Counted from the stretch's first letter, positions 10,504 to 17,783 are shown. The stretch: 64,000 bases of DNA from CAZPNX01 sp964518765 (GCA_964518765.1 CAZFJC010000011.1:26267-90266); one strand, 5' to 3'. Notes: generated by a model not told the origin, from the sequence alone. A program made the numbers and translations.

Positions 10504-10660
10504 CTTTTACCTCGGAAACGCCATCGCTCCAAGCCGACATAAATAACTGGCGGGCGATGTCGTCGGTCATAAGCGCCGCGGTGCCGAAACCAACCACGAA
10601 TCCGAAGTAACCTCATTTTAGAGGAGGAGCAGGGGCCAAGTTTTTGATCCATAAAATCCC

Positions 10661-10690
10661 TTGCATTGCCGCCGGCTTCGGGTGTATAGT
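10661..10690 (+). promoter_or_regulatory. Sigma70-like promoter for the OmpA-family gene
   Basis: TTGCAT at 10661-10666 and TATAGT at 10685-10690 are separated by 18 nt. They lie 30 nt before the ATG at 10720, which has its own AAGAGGAGG ribosome-binding site. The remaining 217-nt spacer upstream shows nothing else I recognise. Confidence 0.6.
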
Positions 10691-10719
10691 TAATAGGTAA
10701 CCTTAAGAGGAGGGTGACG

Positions 10720-11421
10720 ATGAAGATGGCGATAACCATCCTGGGGGCGCTGGTCGTGATACTGGCCGGGGCGACCTTTTTTTTCTATGCGGACGGCGCC
10801 AGGGCCAAAACGGAGCTAAAGAGGTCGCACGACGTCCAGACCGACCTGGCTTACAAGGTGGTTGACCTGGAGGCGCAGAAGGCGGCCGTCTCGGCCGAGC
10901 TGGAGTCCAAGCTGGCGGAGGCTTCCCAGCAGAAGGAGGAGGAGATCGCCAGGCTAAGGGAGACCTACGAACAGCTGGCGGCCGGCATGCGCGAGGAGAT
11001 CGAGCAGGGACAGGTCAAGGTCACCCAGCTGGCCGACCGGCTTTCGGTGAGCATGGTGGAGAAGATCCTGTTCCCCTCGGGCCAAGCCGAAATCACCCCC
11101 AAGGGGCTCAAGGTGTTGGAGCGGGTAGGCGGGGTGCTGAAGAACACCAAGGGCAAGGTCATCCGGGTGGAGGGCCACACCGACAACGTTCCCATCAGCG
11201 GGGATTTGAGGAAGACCTATCCCACCAACTGGGAGCTGTCCACCGCCCGGGCCTGCAACGTGGTGCGCTTCCTGCAGGAGAAGAGCGGGATCGAGCCGGA
11301 GAGGCTGCAGGCGGTGGGGATGAGCGAGTACAAGCCGGTGGCCAGCAACCAGACCCCGGCCGGCCGGGCCCAGAACCGGAGGATAGAGATAGCGCTGATG
11401 CCCCAGGCGGGGGTGAAGTAG
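10720..11421 (+). CDS. OmpA-family peptidoglycan-binding protein with coiled coil
   Basis: An N-terminal hydrophobic segment (about residues 1-25) serves as signal or membrane anchor. A charged coiled-coil region follows (about 30-110). The C-terminal OmpA/MotB domain (about 115-230) has the peptidoglycan-binding pattern V-E-G-H-T-D-N-V-P-I and later W-E-L-S-T-A-R-A, ending Q-N-R-R-I-E-I-A. Such proteins tether the envelope to the wall. ATG 10720 is chosen because AAGAGGAGG lies 6 nt upstream; an in-frame GTG two codons earlier overlaps that site. It resembles single-anchor MotB/OmpA-like proteins; no motor partner is adjacent. Confidence 0.85.
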   Translation: MKMAITILGALVVILAGATFFFYADGARAKTELKRSHDVQTDLAYKVVDLEAQKAAVSAELESKLAEASQQKEEEIARLRETYEQLAAGMREEIEQGQVKVTQLADRLSVSMVEKILFPSGQAEITPKGLKVLERVGGVLKNTKGKVIRVEGHTDNVPISGDLRKTYPTNWELSTARACNVVRFLQEKSGIEPERLQAVGMSEYKPVASNQTPAGRAQNRRIEIALMPQAGVK

Positions 11422-11450
11422 GAGATCCCGCTTAGAAAGCCAGGGAAGCA

Positions 11451-11479
11451 TTGATTATCGGGCGATAATCCTATATAAA
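11451..11479 (+). promoter_or_regulatory. Promoter with operator-like palindrome before glycosyltransferase
   Basis: TTGATT (11451-11456) and TATAAA (11474-11479) are spaced by 17 nt. The spacer contains a perfect inverted repeat GATTATCG-GG-CGATAATC at 11453-11470 that overlaps the -35 hexamer. This is where a dimeric repressor would bind, though it could also be a weak hairpin. Confidence 0.5.
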
Positions 11480-11507
11480 TATTCATTAAGAAACTCCCTA
11501 AAAAAGC

Positions 11508-12692
11508 ATGCGCGTCCTCCACATCGTGACCGCCTTCCCTCGAGGCGAAGGCGACGTCATCACCCCCTGGCTGGTGGAGATGCTCCGGGGGCTCAAGGGT
11601 AGGGGAATAGATGTCGAGGTGTTCACCTCATCATATAAAGGACTTGGTCGCCAAGTCCTTTATGACATCCCGGTCCACCGCTTCCGCTATTTCCCCCGGC
11701 GCTGGGAGAATCTGACCCACGAGGAGATGACGGTGGACCGCCTGGGGCGATCGCCGCGGTACAAGATCCTGCCCATCTTTTATCTGATGGCCGGCTCGCT
11801 AGCGGCCTGGAGGCTATGCCGGAAAAACCAGTACGACGTGGTACACGTCCACTGGCCCTTGCCGCACGCTCTCTTCGGCTGGATCGCCCAGAAAGCCTGC
11901 GGGGCCAATCTGGTGACCACCTTCTACGGGGCCGAGGTGCGCTGGGCCAAGCACAGCCGTTTGCCCTTGCTTAGGAGCTTCCTGGCCTGGGCGGCCAAGG
12001 TTTCGGACAGGGTGACAGCCATATCGACCTATACCAAGAACGAGGTAAGGAGCATCGCCGAAGTACCGGTCGAGGTCATCCCCTACACCATCGGATTCTC
12101 ACAAAAGACAGAAGGCAAACGGCAGAAATCGGAAGGAGGCAGGAGGACGATACTAACCGTGGGACGGTTGGTGGAGCGGAAGGGCATCAGGTACCTAATC
12201 GACGCCATGCGGCTGCTGCCGGAGAAGCTGAAGGCGGAGCTGGTCGTCATCGGCGGTGGTCCGCTCCGTAAGGTGCTGGAGGACTATGCCAAGGTTCAGG
12301 GCGTGCAAAGGATGGTGAGGTTTGCGGGAAAGGTCAGCGAGGAGGAGTTATCCGCATATTACCGAAGCGCCTCTGTCTATGTTCAGCCGGCCATTGTAGA
12401 TTCCAGAGGAGACACCGAGATGTTAGGCGTGGTAATGCTGGAGGCCATGTACTACGGCGTGCCGGTAGTGGCCAGCCAGGTGGGGGGTATACCGGATGTG
12501 GTGCAGGAGGGCGAAACAGGATTACTCGTGCCGGAGAAAAACCCGAAAGCCTTGGCCTTGGCCATTGAGAAGCTGTTGAGCGACCGGAAAATGGCAGGTA
12601 TGATGGCAGCCAAGGCAAAAAAACAAATTTGCGATAACTTCTCATGGAATAATATATTAGACAATATTATTAAAGCGTACAATAAACTTTAA
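11508..12692 (+). CDS. GT4-family glycosyltransferase
   Basis: It probably transfers a sugar from a nucleotide donor during surface polysaccharide synthesis; acceptor and sugar are unknown. The 394-residue protein has the GT-B layout: an N-terminal acceptor half beginning MRVLHIVTAFPRGEGD, and a donor half starting at V-G-R-L-V-E-R-K-G-I near 220. The E-x7-E type motif (E-M-L-G-V-V-M-L-E-A-M) is near 310. Composition becomes more AT-rich at the 3' end. No ribosome-binding site is obvious before ATG 11508. It stands alone, between an OmpA-like gene and nrdR, with its own promoter and terminator. An unusual perfect hairpin lies inside the coding region at 11636-11662. Confidence 0.85.
   Translation: MRVLHIVTAFPRGEGDVITPWLVEMLRGLKGRGIDVEVFTSSYKGLGRQVLYDIPVHRFRYFPRRWENLTHEEMTVDRLGRSPRYKILPIFYLMAGSLAAWRLCRKNQYDVVHVHWPLPHALFGWIAQKACGANLVTTFYGAEVRWAKHSRLPLLRSFLAWAAKVSDRVTAISTYTKNEVRSIAEVPVEVIPYTIGFSQKTEGKRQKSEGGRRTILTVGRLVERKGIRYLIDAMRLLPEKLKAELVVIGGGPLRKVLEDYAKVQGVQRMVRFAGKVSEEELSAYYRSASVYVQPAIVDSRGDTEMLGVVMLEAMYYGVPVVASQVGGIPDVVQEGETGLLVPEKNPKALALAIEKLLSDRKMAGMMAAKAKKQICDNFSWNNILDNIIKAYNKL
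11636..11662. repeat. Perfect inverted repeat inside the glycosyltransferase gene
   Basis: A 12-bp perfect stem (TAAAGGACTTGG at 11636-11647 with CCAAGTCCTTTA at 11651-11662) closes a TCG loop. It encodes Y-K-G-L-G-R-Q-V-L-Y in frame, so it does not break the gene. Confidence 0.75.
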
Positions 12693-12717
12693 GCATTAAT
12701 TATAACCCAAAGAAATC

Positions 12718-12746
12718 AAAGGCGATGCCGTACGGCGTCGCCTTTT
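12718..12746 (+). terminator. Intrinsic terminator after glycosyltransferase
   Basis: A 12-bp stem with one T-G wobble (12718-12729 with 12734-12745), GTAC loop, ends in TTTT. It lies 25 nt after the stop of the glycosyltransferase gene. Confidence 0.75.
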
Positions 12747-12828
12747 AACGCTTTGTAGTATAATAAGTTATATGCATGCGGGATGCCAAAAAAATTTAAA
12801 AAAATTATAGCAAAGGGCCATTTTTCAC

Positions 12829-12857
12829 TTGACATTGGGCCACATATAGTGGATAAT
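12829..12857 (+). promoter_or_regulatory. nrdR promoter with NrdR-box-like palindrome
   Basis: TTGACA (12829-12834) and GATAAT (12852-12857) have a 17-nt spacer. The spacer ends in the near-palindrome CCACATATAGTGG (12840-12852), which resembles half of the known NrdR box. Autoregulation by NrdR is an inference; only one box-like site is seen where two are usual. Confidence 0.65.
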
Positions 12858-12889
12858 TAGCGCCCTTCCACCAAATAAAGGATATTTCT

Positions 12890-13354
12890 ATGAAATGTCC
12901 TTCCTGCGGCAGCTCAAAGGACAAGGTGATAGATTCCAGGTCGGGACGCGACGGCAAGAGCATACGGCGGCGCCGCCAGTGCCTTGCCTGTCATGGACGG
13001 TATACCACTTATGAGTACATCGAGTCGCCGCTGATGATCGTCAAAAAGGACGGGCGTCGCGAGGCCTTCGACCGCCAGAAGATCCTCTCCGGGATCCGCA
13101 AGGCGTGCGAGAAGCGTCCCATCAGCACCGATCAGATGGAGCGCCTGGTGGGCGCCATCGAGAACGAGGTGCAGTCGGGAGGCCAGAGCGAGGTCAGGGC
13201 CGAGCAGGTGGGGGAGATGGTGATGAAGGCCCTGCAGGAGCTGGACGGGGTGGCCTACGTCCGCTTCGCCTCGGTCTACCGGTCCTTCCGCGAGGTGTCC
13301 GACTTCGCCGAGGCCGCCAAGAGCTACACGGAAAAAAGGCAACGCAAGAGCTAA
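12890..13354 (+). CDS. nrdR: Transcriptional repressor NrdR
   Basis: NrdR senses ATP/dATP and represses ribonucleotide reductase genes. The 154-residue protein starts MKCPSCGSSKDKVIDSR. It has the four-cysteine zinc ribbon (C3, C6, C31 and C34 region) followed by an ATP-cone at about 46-136, the family's normal length. ATG 12890 has AAAGGA 8-10 nt upstream. It directly precedes nrdD, so it probably controls the anaerobic reductase encoded here. Confidence 0.95.
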   Translation: MKCPSCGSSKDKVIDSRSGRDGKSIRRRRQCLACHGRYTTYEYIESPLMIVKKDGRREAFDRQKILSGIRKACEKRPISTDQMERLVGAIENEVQSGGQSEVRAEQVGEMVMKALQELDGVAYVRFASVYRSFREVSDFAEAAKSYTEKRQRKS

Positions 13355-13507
13355 ATCCGAAATTCGAATCTCGAAACACGAAACAACATAAAACGAATAT
13401 CAGATTTCCGATTCGGCGATTGAGTATTCGGTATTGTTTCGGATTTTCGTTTTTCGGATTTCGAATTTATTTTTGGTAATAAACCAAAGCTTTAAATAAA
13501 AGACGAG
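13355..13507. repeat. A/T-rich TTCGGATTTCGAA-type dispersed repeat spacer
   Basis: The nrdR-nrdD spacer is built from variants of AATCCGAAATTCGAA and its complement. Its start (GCTAAATCCGAAATTCGAAT, beginning inside the nrdR stop) resembles the sequence after the stop codon of the broken gene at 16677-16725. Similar text follows the rnfD-like gene near 38610-38680. It has no coding content. I see no clear promoter for nrdD within it. Confidence 0.5.
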
Positions 13508-15943
13508 ATGAGCACCACCGAGAGGGACATCATGTCCCAGCACCAGCCCCAGGAGCTGGGCGGCGAGCCGCCCCGCTTCCTCTTCGCCGGCGACAGCGTC
13601 AAGCAGCTGCACCGCAGCCTGGCCGACAAGATGTTCCACCTCATCCAGAAGAGGAACGGAAACATCGTCAACTTCGACCGGCGCAAGATCACCGAGGCCA
13701 TCTTCAAGGCGGCCGAGGCGGTGGGCGGACAGAACAAGGACCTGGCCGAGAACCTGGCCGACGAGGTGATCCTCTTCCTTTACTCCACCAAGGGGGATCA
13801 CCTGCCCCACGTGGAGGAGATCCAGGACGCGGTGGAGAAGGTGTTGATCGAGAAGGGGCACGCCAAGACGGCCAAGGCCTACATCCTCTACCGCGACCAG
13901 CGCGCCAAGATCCGCCAGCAGAAGATTGCCGTCAGCCAGGAGGCCAGCGGGGAGGCGGTGCGGGACTCGGAGACCACCGACCTGGCCCTGTTCGTGCGCA
14001 CCTCGGGCGACTCCATCGTCCAGTGGGACCGGGACCGCATCACCGCCGCATTGCGCCGCGAGGCCGGGGTGGCCGAGGACAAGGCGTCCAAGATCGCCCG
14101 GGAGGTGGAGGAGACCATCATCCAGTCCAAGGTCAAGCGGCTGACCTCCTCGCTCATCCGGGAGCTGGTGGACAGCAAGCTGGTGGAGCACGGCCTGGAG
14201 GAGGCCCGCAAGAAGCACGCCCGGCTGGGGCTGCCGCTCTACGACGTGGAGAAGGTGCTCACCTACCGCAACCGGGAGAACGCCAACATCCCCCACAACC
14301 CGGAAGCGACCAACATGACCCTGGCCGAGACCATCAACAAGCAGTTTGCCCTGTCCCGGGTGTTCTCGGCCGAGGTGGCCGACGCCCACGCCCGCGGCGA
14401 CCTCCACCTCCATGACCTAGGCTTCATCAACCGGCCCTACTGCTCGGGCCAGAGCCTGGAGTACGTCAAGAAGTTCGGCCTGTCCCTGCCCAACGCCCTG
14501 TCCATCGCCCGGCCGGCCAAGCACCCGGACACCCTGCTGGCCCACATGGTCAAGTTCTCGGCCGCACTGCAGGGGCACTTCGCCGGGGCCATCGGCTGGG
14601 ACGCGGTCAACGTCTTCTTCGCCCCCTTCCTGGCCGGGATGTCGGAGCGGGAGCTGTCCCAGCTGGCCCAGATGATGATCTTCGAGTACAGCCAGCAGTC
14701 GGTGGCCCGGGGCGGCCAGGCCATCTTCTCGGACCTCAACATCTACTGGGAGACCCCCAAGCACTTCGAAAACGTGCCGGCCATCGGGCCCGGCGGCACC
14801 TATACCGGCAAGAAGTACGGGGAGTACCAGAAGGAGGCCCAGCGCTTCGCCTCGGCCCTGTTCGATATCTACCTGGGGGGGGACGGCACCGGCCGGCCGT
14901 TCTTCTTTCCCAAGCCCCAGGTGCACATCACCGAAAAATTCTTCCAGACCCCGGGGCACGAGAAATTTCTGGAGCAGATCTCGGCGGTGGCGTCCGAGAA
15001 GGGCAACACCTACTTCGTCTTCGACCGGGGGGAGACGGCCAAGATCTCGGAGTGCTGCCGCCTGGCCTTCAAGCTGGACGACCGGGACCTGGACGACGCC
15101 CACTATCCCTGGAAGATGCGCTACTCGGCCCTGCAGAACGTCACCCTCAACCTGCCGCGCATCGCCTACCTGGCCCGCGGCGACGACAACCTGCTGTTCC
15201 GCAAGATCGACGAGTTCCTGCACCTGGCCTGCAAGGGCCACGTCCAGAAGCGCAAGTTCATCGAGAAGCTGATGGCCATCCGCGACCAGGGGCCGCTGGC
15301 CCTTTTAGCCATGGAGAAGGACGGCGAACCCTATCTGAGGCTGGGCCGGGTGACCTACCTCATCGGCATTCTGGGGCTCAACGAGATGGTCCAATTCCAC
15401 ACCGGGCAGGAGCTGCACCAGAGCGACGAGGCCTTCCGCTTCGGCCTCAAGGTGATCGCCCACCTGCATCTGCGCACCAAGGAGATGGCCAGGGAGTACG
15501 GCATGAAGTTCGTGCTGGAGCAGACCCCGGCCGAGAGCACCGCCTACCGCTTCGCCAAGCTGGACGCCGAGCAGTACCCCAGGGAGGCGGAGCGGGTGCT
15601 CAAGGGGAACCAAAAGGACGGCTCGGTGTACTACACCAACTCCACCTATATCAATGTGGGGCACCCCATGAACCCCATCGACCGGGTGAAGATGGAGGGC
15701 AAGTTCCACGACATGATCGAGGCCGGGGCCCTGACCCACATCTGGCTGGCCGACTCCAAGCCGTCTCCGGAGTCCATCGCCAACTTCGTCACCAAGACCT
15801 TCCGCCACACCCGCAACGCCCAGATAGCCTTCAGCCCCGAGTTCACCACCTGCAACACCTGCCACAAGGTGTACCGGGGCCTCAAGGACGAGTGCCCGAG
15901 GTGCGGGGCCAAAGAGCTGGAGGGGATCAAGAGGGTGAAATAA
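13508..15943 (+). CDS. nrdD: Class III (anaerobic) ribonucleotide reductase body NrdD, lacking glycyl-radical segment
   Basis: Anaerobic reduction of ribonucleotides to deoxyribonucleotides. The 811-residue chain has two ATP-cones (about 46-135 and 161-240) and then the NrdD barrel, with S-G-Q-S-L-E-Y, Q-Q-S-V-A-R-G-G-Q, a paired cysteine (C516/C517) that may hold the thiyl radical, and E-Q-T-P-A-E-S-T-A. Near the end are four zinc-ligand cysteines (C782, C785, C796, C799). The chain then stops at G-I-K-R-V-K, where family members continue R-V-x-G-Y with the radical glycine and about 20 more residues. No remnant of that segment follows the stop. The missing part is present as a separate gene at 17374-17658. 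Another possible start is ATG 13532. Confidence 0.93.
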   Translation: MSTTERDIMSQHQPQELGGEPPRFLFAGDSVKQLHRSLADKMFHLIQKRNGNIVNFDRRKITEAIFKAAEAVGGQNKDLAENLADEVILFLYSTKGDHLPHVEEIQDAVEKVLIEKGHAKTAKAYILYRDQRAKIRQQKIAVSQEASGEAVRDSETTDLALFVRTSGDSIVQWDRDRITAALRREAGVAEDKASKIAREVEETIIQSKVKRLTSSLIRELVDSKLVEHGLEEARKKHARLGLPLYDVEKVLTYRNRENANIPHNPEATNMTLAETINKQFALSRVFSAEVADAHARGDLHLHDLGFINRPYCSGQSLEYVKKFGLSLPNALSIARPAKHPDTLLAHMVKFSAALQGHFAGAIGWDAVNVFFAPFLAGMSERELSQLAQMMIFEYSQQSVARGGQAIFSDLNIYWETPKHFENVPAIGPGGTYTGKKYGEYQKEAQRFASALFDIYLGGDGTGRPFFFPKPQVHITEKFFQTPGHEKFLEQISAVASEKGNTYFVFDRGETAKISECCRLAFKLDDRDLDDAHYPWKMRYSALQNVTLNLPRIAYLARGDDNLLFRKIDEFLHLACKGHVQKRKFIEKLMAIRDQGPLALLAMEKDGEPYLRLGRVTYLIGILGLNEMVQFHTGQELHQSDEAFRFGLKVIAHLHLRTKEMAREYGMKFVLEQTPAESTAYRFAKLDAEQYPREAERVLKGNQKDGSVYYTNSTYINVGHPMNPIDRVKMEGKFHDMIEAGALTHIWLADSKPSPESIANFVTKTFRHTRNAQIAFSPEFTTCNTCHKVYRGLKDECPRCGAKELEGIKRVK

Positions 15944-15954
15944 CGGGGGACACA

Positions 15955-16036
15955 CCCCTTGATCCCCTCTCTAGAGGGGACAGGCGGTGAAGCAGTAAAG
16001 CGATAAAGACTGCGTCCCCTCTATCAAGAGGGGGAC
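15955..16036. repeat. Palindromic intergenic repeats after nrdD
   Basis: Two related palindromes occur here. CCCCTCTCTAGAGGGG is at 15964-15979. GTCCCCTCTATCAAGAGGGG extends to GGAC at 16014-16036. Both are followed by GACAGG and G-rich text, so this looks like a REP-type element in direct repeat. The 3' part of the minus-strand repeat ORF overlaps it. Confidence 0.55.
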
Positions 16037-16360
16037 AGGGGGTGCGTCAAACGGGCGCAAGCGCTGCCAGGGGCCAAGCACGAATAAGGCTGCCTTAAGA
16101 ATGCGTTCAACGACACGAAGCAAGCGTTCATCACCGCAAAGCAAGAGCATATAACCGTTAAGGAAGGATATATCACCGCCAAGGAACCGCATATTACCTT
16201 TAAGGAAGCTCATTTCATCGCTAAGGTAACATACATTACCGTTAAGGAAGCGTATATCACCGGTAAGGAAGGGCATATTGACACGTAGGAAGCGTTGAGC
16301 GACAGGTAGGAAGCTTGCATCACCGCTAAGGAAGCTTACCTTACAGACAAGGATGTTCAT
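15971..16360 (-). CDS. Heptad-repeat ORF encoded by the 21-bp tandem repeat
   Basis: I do not recognise this protein. The 129-residue frame reads as about 14 consecutive heptads of the form x-x-F-L-x-G-D/N, for example MPFLTGDIRFLNGN and MSFLKGNMRFLGGD. A non-repetitive tail follows that overlaps palindromic repeats. AAAGGTG lies just before its ATG. On the plus strand the same repeats carry in-frame stops in two units (TAG), while this frame stays open throughout, which mildly favours the minus strand as coding. No signal peptide or catalytic motif is visible. It could equally be a non-coding repeat with an accidental open frame. Confidence 0.35.
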   Translation of the reverse strand: MNILVCKVSFLSGDASFLPVAQRFLRVNMPFLTGDIRFLNGNVCYLSDEMSFLKGNMRFLGGDISFLNGYMLLLCGDERLLRVVERILKAALFVLGPWQRLRPFDAPPVPLLIEGTQSLSLYCFTACPL

Positions 16361-16377
16361 TTCACCTTTAAATAGCC
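16105..16377. repeat. 21-bp tandem repeat array, 13 degenerate units
   Basis: Units align in exact 21-nt register from 16105, typified by GCATATAACCGTTAAGGAAGG (each copy differs). The core is TATCACCG-x-TAAGGAAG. The last unit has drifted. The period is a multiple of three and there are no spacers, so this is not a CRISPR array. Seven-residue repeats result in either strand's open frame. Confidence 0.9.
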
Positions 16378-16607
16378 GTTTTTTTCCGTGCTAGAGGGAC
16401 CGATTGCCGGTGCGGAAGTGTAAATGGTCATGGCAGAAGGAGTTATCGATCTACAGGGGCGTAAGATCAACCGTGGAAAGGCATTGCAAAAGTAATTATG
16501 TACCGCAGATGGCATATACAAAACCTCTTCAACCTACCCGGTAAAGTATATGTCATAAGGTTTACGGATTCGAGGATAAGAAAGAAAGTGAAATAGAGGA
16601 GGACGAC
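16378..16607. other. Intergenic stretch with two very short open frames
   Basis: Two small frames follow each other: 16424-16495 (23 codons, begins MVMAEGVIDLQGRK) and 16498-16596 (32 codons, contains F-N-L-P-G-K-V-Y-V-I). The second ends at the AGGAGG that serves the truncated gene at 16608. I do not recognise either; they may be the remains of an older gene. Confidence 0.3.
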
Positions 16608-16682
16608 ATGGAACTGCTCGAGCTCAAGGACTGCCTGGAGGCCGACAAGGCCACTTTTACTGAAAGCCACGATATAAGCTAA
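16608..16682 (+). pseudogene. Truncated copy of the glycyl-radical-domain gene
   Basis: The first 15 codons read MELLELKDCLEADKA, nearly identical at DNA and protein level to the start of the gene at 17374. The frame then diverges and stops after 24 codons. It keeps an excellent ribosome-binding site (GAGGAGG). Everything needed for function, including the R-V-T-G-Y-F motif, is missing. It shows that the 17374 gene was partly duplicated at this locus. Confidence 0.85.
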
Positions 16683-16763
16683 ATCAGAATATCAAATCTC
16701 GAAATCCCAAACAAACGATAAAAGACCGAAAACCAAAAATAAACAGAAGATCAACGGACCCGG

Positions 16764-16970
16764 ATGAAACGCAGCATCTCACATAGCTTTAAAGCCGAAA
16801 CGCCGGAGGCCAAGGCCCGGTGGTACCAGTCCCTGCCGCTGGCGAAAAGGATGGAGGTATTCAACGAATACACCAAGATGCTGCTGGTGATGAACCCCAA
16901 GCTGGCAAAACGCAGGAATGCTGGAAAAACTAAAGCTGATATTCTGGTGCTTAGAAAAGCACGAGGTTAA
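16764..16970 (+). CDS. Small conserved-type protein paired with a nucleotidyltransferase
   Basis: A 68-residue hydrophilic protein (begins MKRSISHSFKAETPEAKARW, later S-L-P-L-A-K-R-M-E-V-F). I recall similar short proteins directly upstream of MNT-type nucleotidyltransferases in other bacteria, but cannot confirm it here. Its end overlaps the next gene by 53 nt in another frame, which suggests coupled expression. Function unknown; a toxin-antitoxin-like role is a guess from context. The ribosome-binding site is weak. Confidence 0.6.
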   Translation: MKRSISHSFKAETPEAKARWYQSLPLAKRMEVFNEYTKMLLVMNPKLAKRRNAGKTKADILVLRKARG

Positions 16971-17361
16971 GTACCTGGTCATCGGCGGCATCGCCGCGGC
17001 CCTGCACGGCGTGCCCCGGGCCACCTTCGACCTGGACATTCTTATCGAGGCCACCGGGGAGAACGTGAAAAGGCTTTTGGCGGCGCTGGAGGAGGCAGGA
17101 TTGGGCACGGCCGGCCTGGTGACCCCGGAGAGGCTGCTGAAGAAGGAGATAACGGTCTTCGAGGACTGGGTAAGGATCGACGTCCAGACCAGGACGCCGG
17201 GGGTGAAGTTCGGGCAGGCCTGGGGGCGCCGCAAGGCCATGGACTACCAGGGGCAGAGGATCTGGGTCCTGTCGAAAAACGACCTGATCTCCTCGAAGAA
17301 GGCGGCGGGGCGCAGGATAGACCTGGAGGACGTGAATTCTTTAACGAAGCGAAAAAGATAG
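16918..17361 (+). CDS. MNT/AbiEii-type nucleotidyltransferase
   Basis: The 147-residue protein has the minimal nucleotidyltransferase signature. A glycine-rich G-G-I-A-A-A-L-H-G-V-P-R-A-T segment is followed by D-L-D-I-L (metal-binding aspartates) and a third aspartate in V-R-I-D-V-Q. All three carboxylates are intact, so it is likely active. Stand-alone proteins of this type are often antitoxins or AMP-transferring partners in two-gene modules. Here the partner would be the overlapping small gene upstream. No HEPN protein is present. It sits between the split parts of the ribonucleotide reductase. Confidence 0.75.
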   Translation: MLEKLKLIFWCLEKHEVKYLVIGGIAAALHGVPRATFDLDILIEATGENVKRLLAALEEAGLGTAGLVTPERLLKKEITVFEDWVRIDVQTRTPGVKFGQAWGRRKAMDYQGQRIWVLSKNDLISSKKAAGRRIDLEDVNSLTKRKR

Positions 17362-17373
17362 ACGGAGGGCGAC

Positions 17374-17658
17374 ATGGACCTGCTTGAGCTCAAGGACTGC
17401 CTGGAGGCCGACAAGGCCAACTTCGACTACACCGAGGAGGCGGACGGCCTGATCATCAAGAACAAGCGCTTCGGCACCAAGATCAGCGTCGGCCCGGAGG
17501 CGGTGGCCAAGTACGACTGGCCGACCATCAAGGCCTACAGCGTCTGCGGCCGGGACGTCAACCACATCACCCGGGTCACCGGCTACTTCACCATCGTCGA
17601 GGGCTGGAACAAGGGAAAGCTGGCCGAGCTGGACGACCGGCACCATGGGGAGGTCTAG
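17374..17658 (+). CDS. Stand-alone NrdD-type glycyl-radical domain
   Basis: The 94-residue protein ends with the hallmark of class III ribonucleotide reductases: H-I-T-R-V-T-G-Y-F (radical glycine G70), then W-N-K-G-K-L-A-E-L-x-D-R. This is the segment missing from NrdD at 13508-15943. The preceding 60 residues (MDLLELKDCLEADKANF onward) form a separate small region that I do not recognise. I infer that it docks on the NrdD body and supplies the radical, as GrcA/YfiD does for pyruvate formate-lyase. GGAGGG lies 5-6 nt before ATG. The activase gene follows after the assembly gap. Confidence 0.8.
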   Translation: MDLLELKDCLEADKANFDYTEEADGLIIKNKRFGTKISVGPEAVAKYDWPTIKAYSVCGRDVNHITRVTGYFTIVEGWNKGKLAELDDRHHGEV

Positions 17659-17683
17659 TTACCTAACCCCCGGCCCCTTCCCT

Positions 17684-17783
17684 NNNNNNNNNNNNNNNNN
17701 NNNNNNNNNNNNNNNNNNNNNNNNNNNNNNNNNNNNNNNNNNNNNNNNNNNNNNNNNNNNNNNNNNNNNNNNNNNNNNNNNNN
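17684..17783. other. Assembly gap (100 N)
   Basis: Exactly 100 N, so a scaffold join of arbitrary size. The left edge is low-complexity C-rich text (CCTAACCCCCGGCCCCTTCC), the right edge a C/G-rich stretch, suggesting that a repeat blocked assembly. Genes may be missing between 17658 and 17977. Confidence 0.98.

Noticed and set aside
13508..15943. nrdD truncated by a simple frameshift
   Set aside because: No glycyl-radical segment can be read in any frame just after the stop; the bases there are palindromic repeats, and the segment is found intact in another gene.
16105..16377. Possible CRISPR array
   Set aside because: The units are contiguous 21-bp repeats with no unique spacers, and they diverge continuously rather than being identical.
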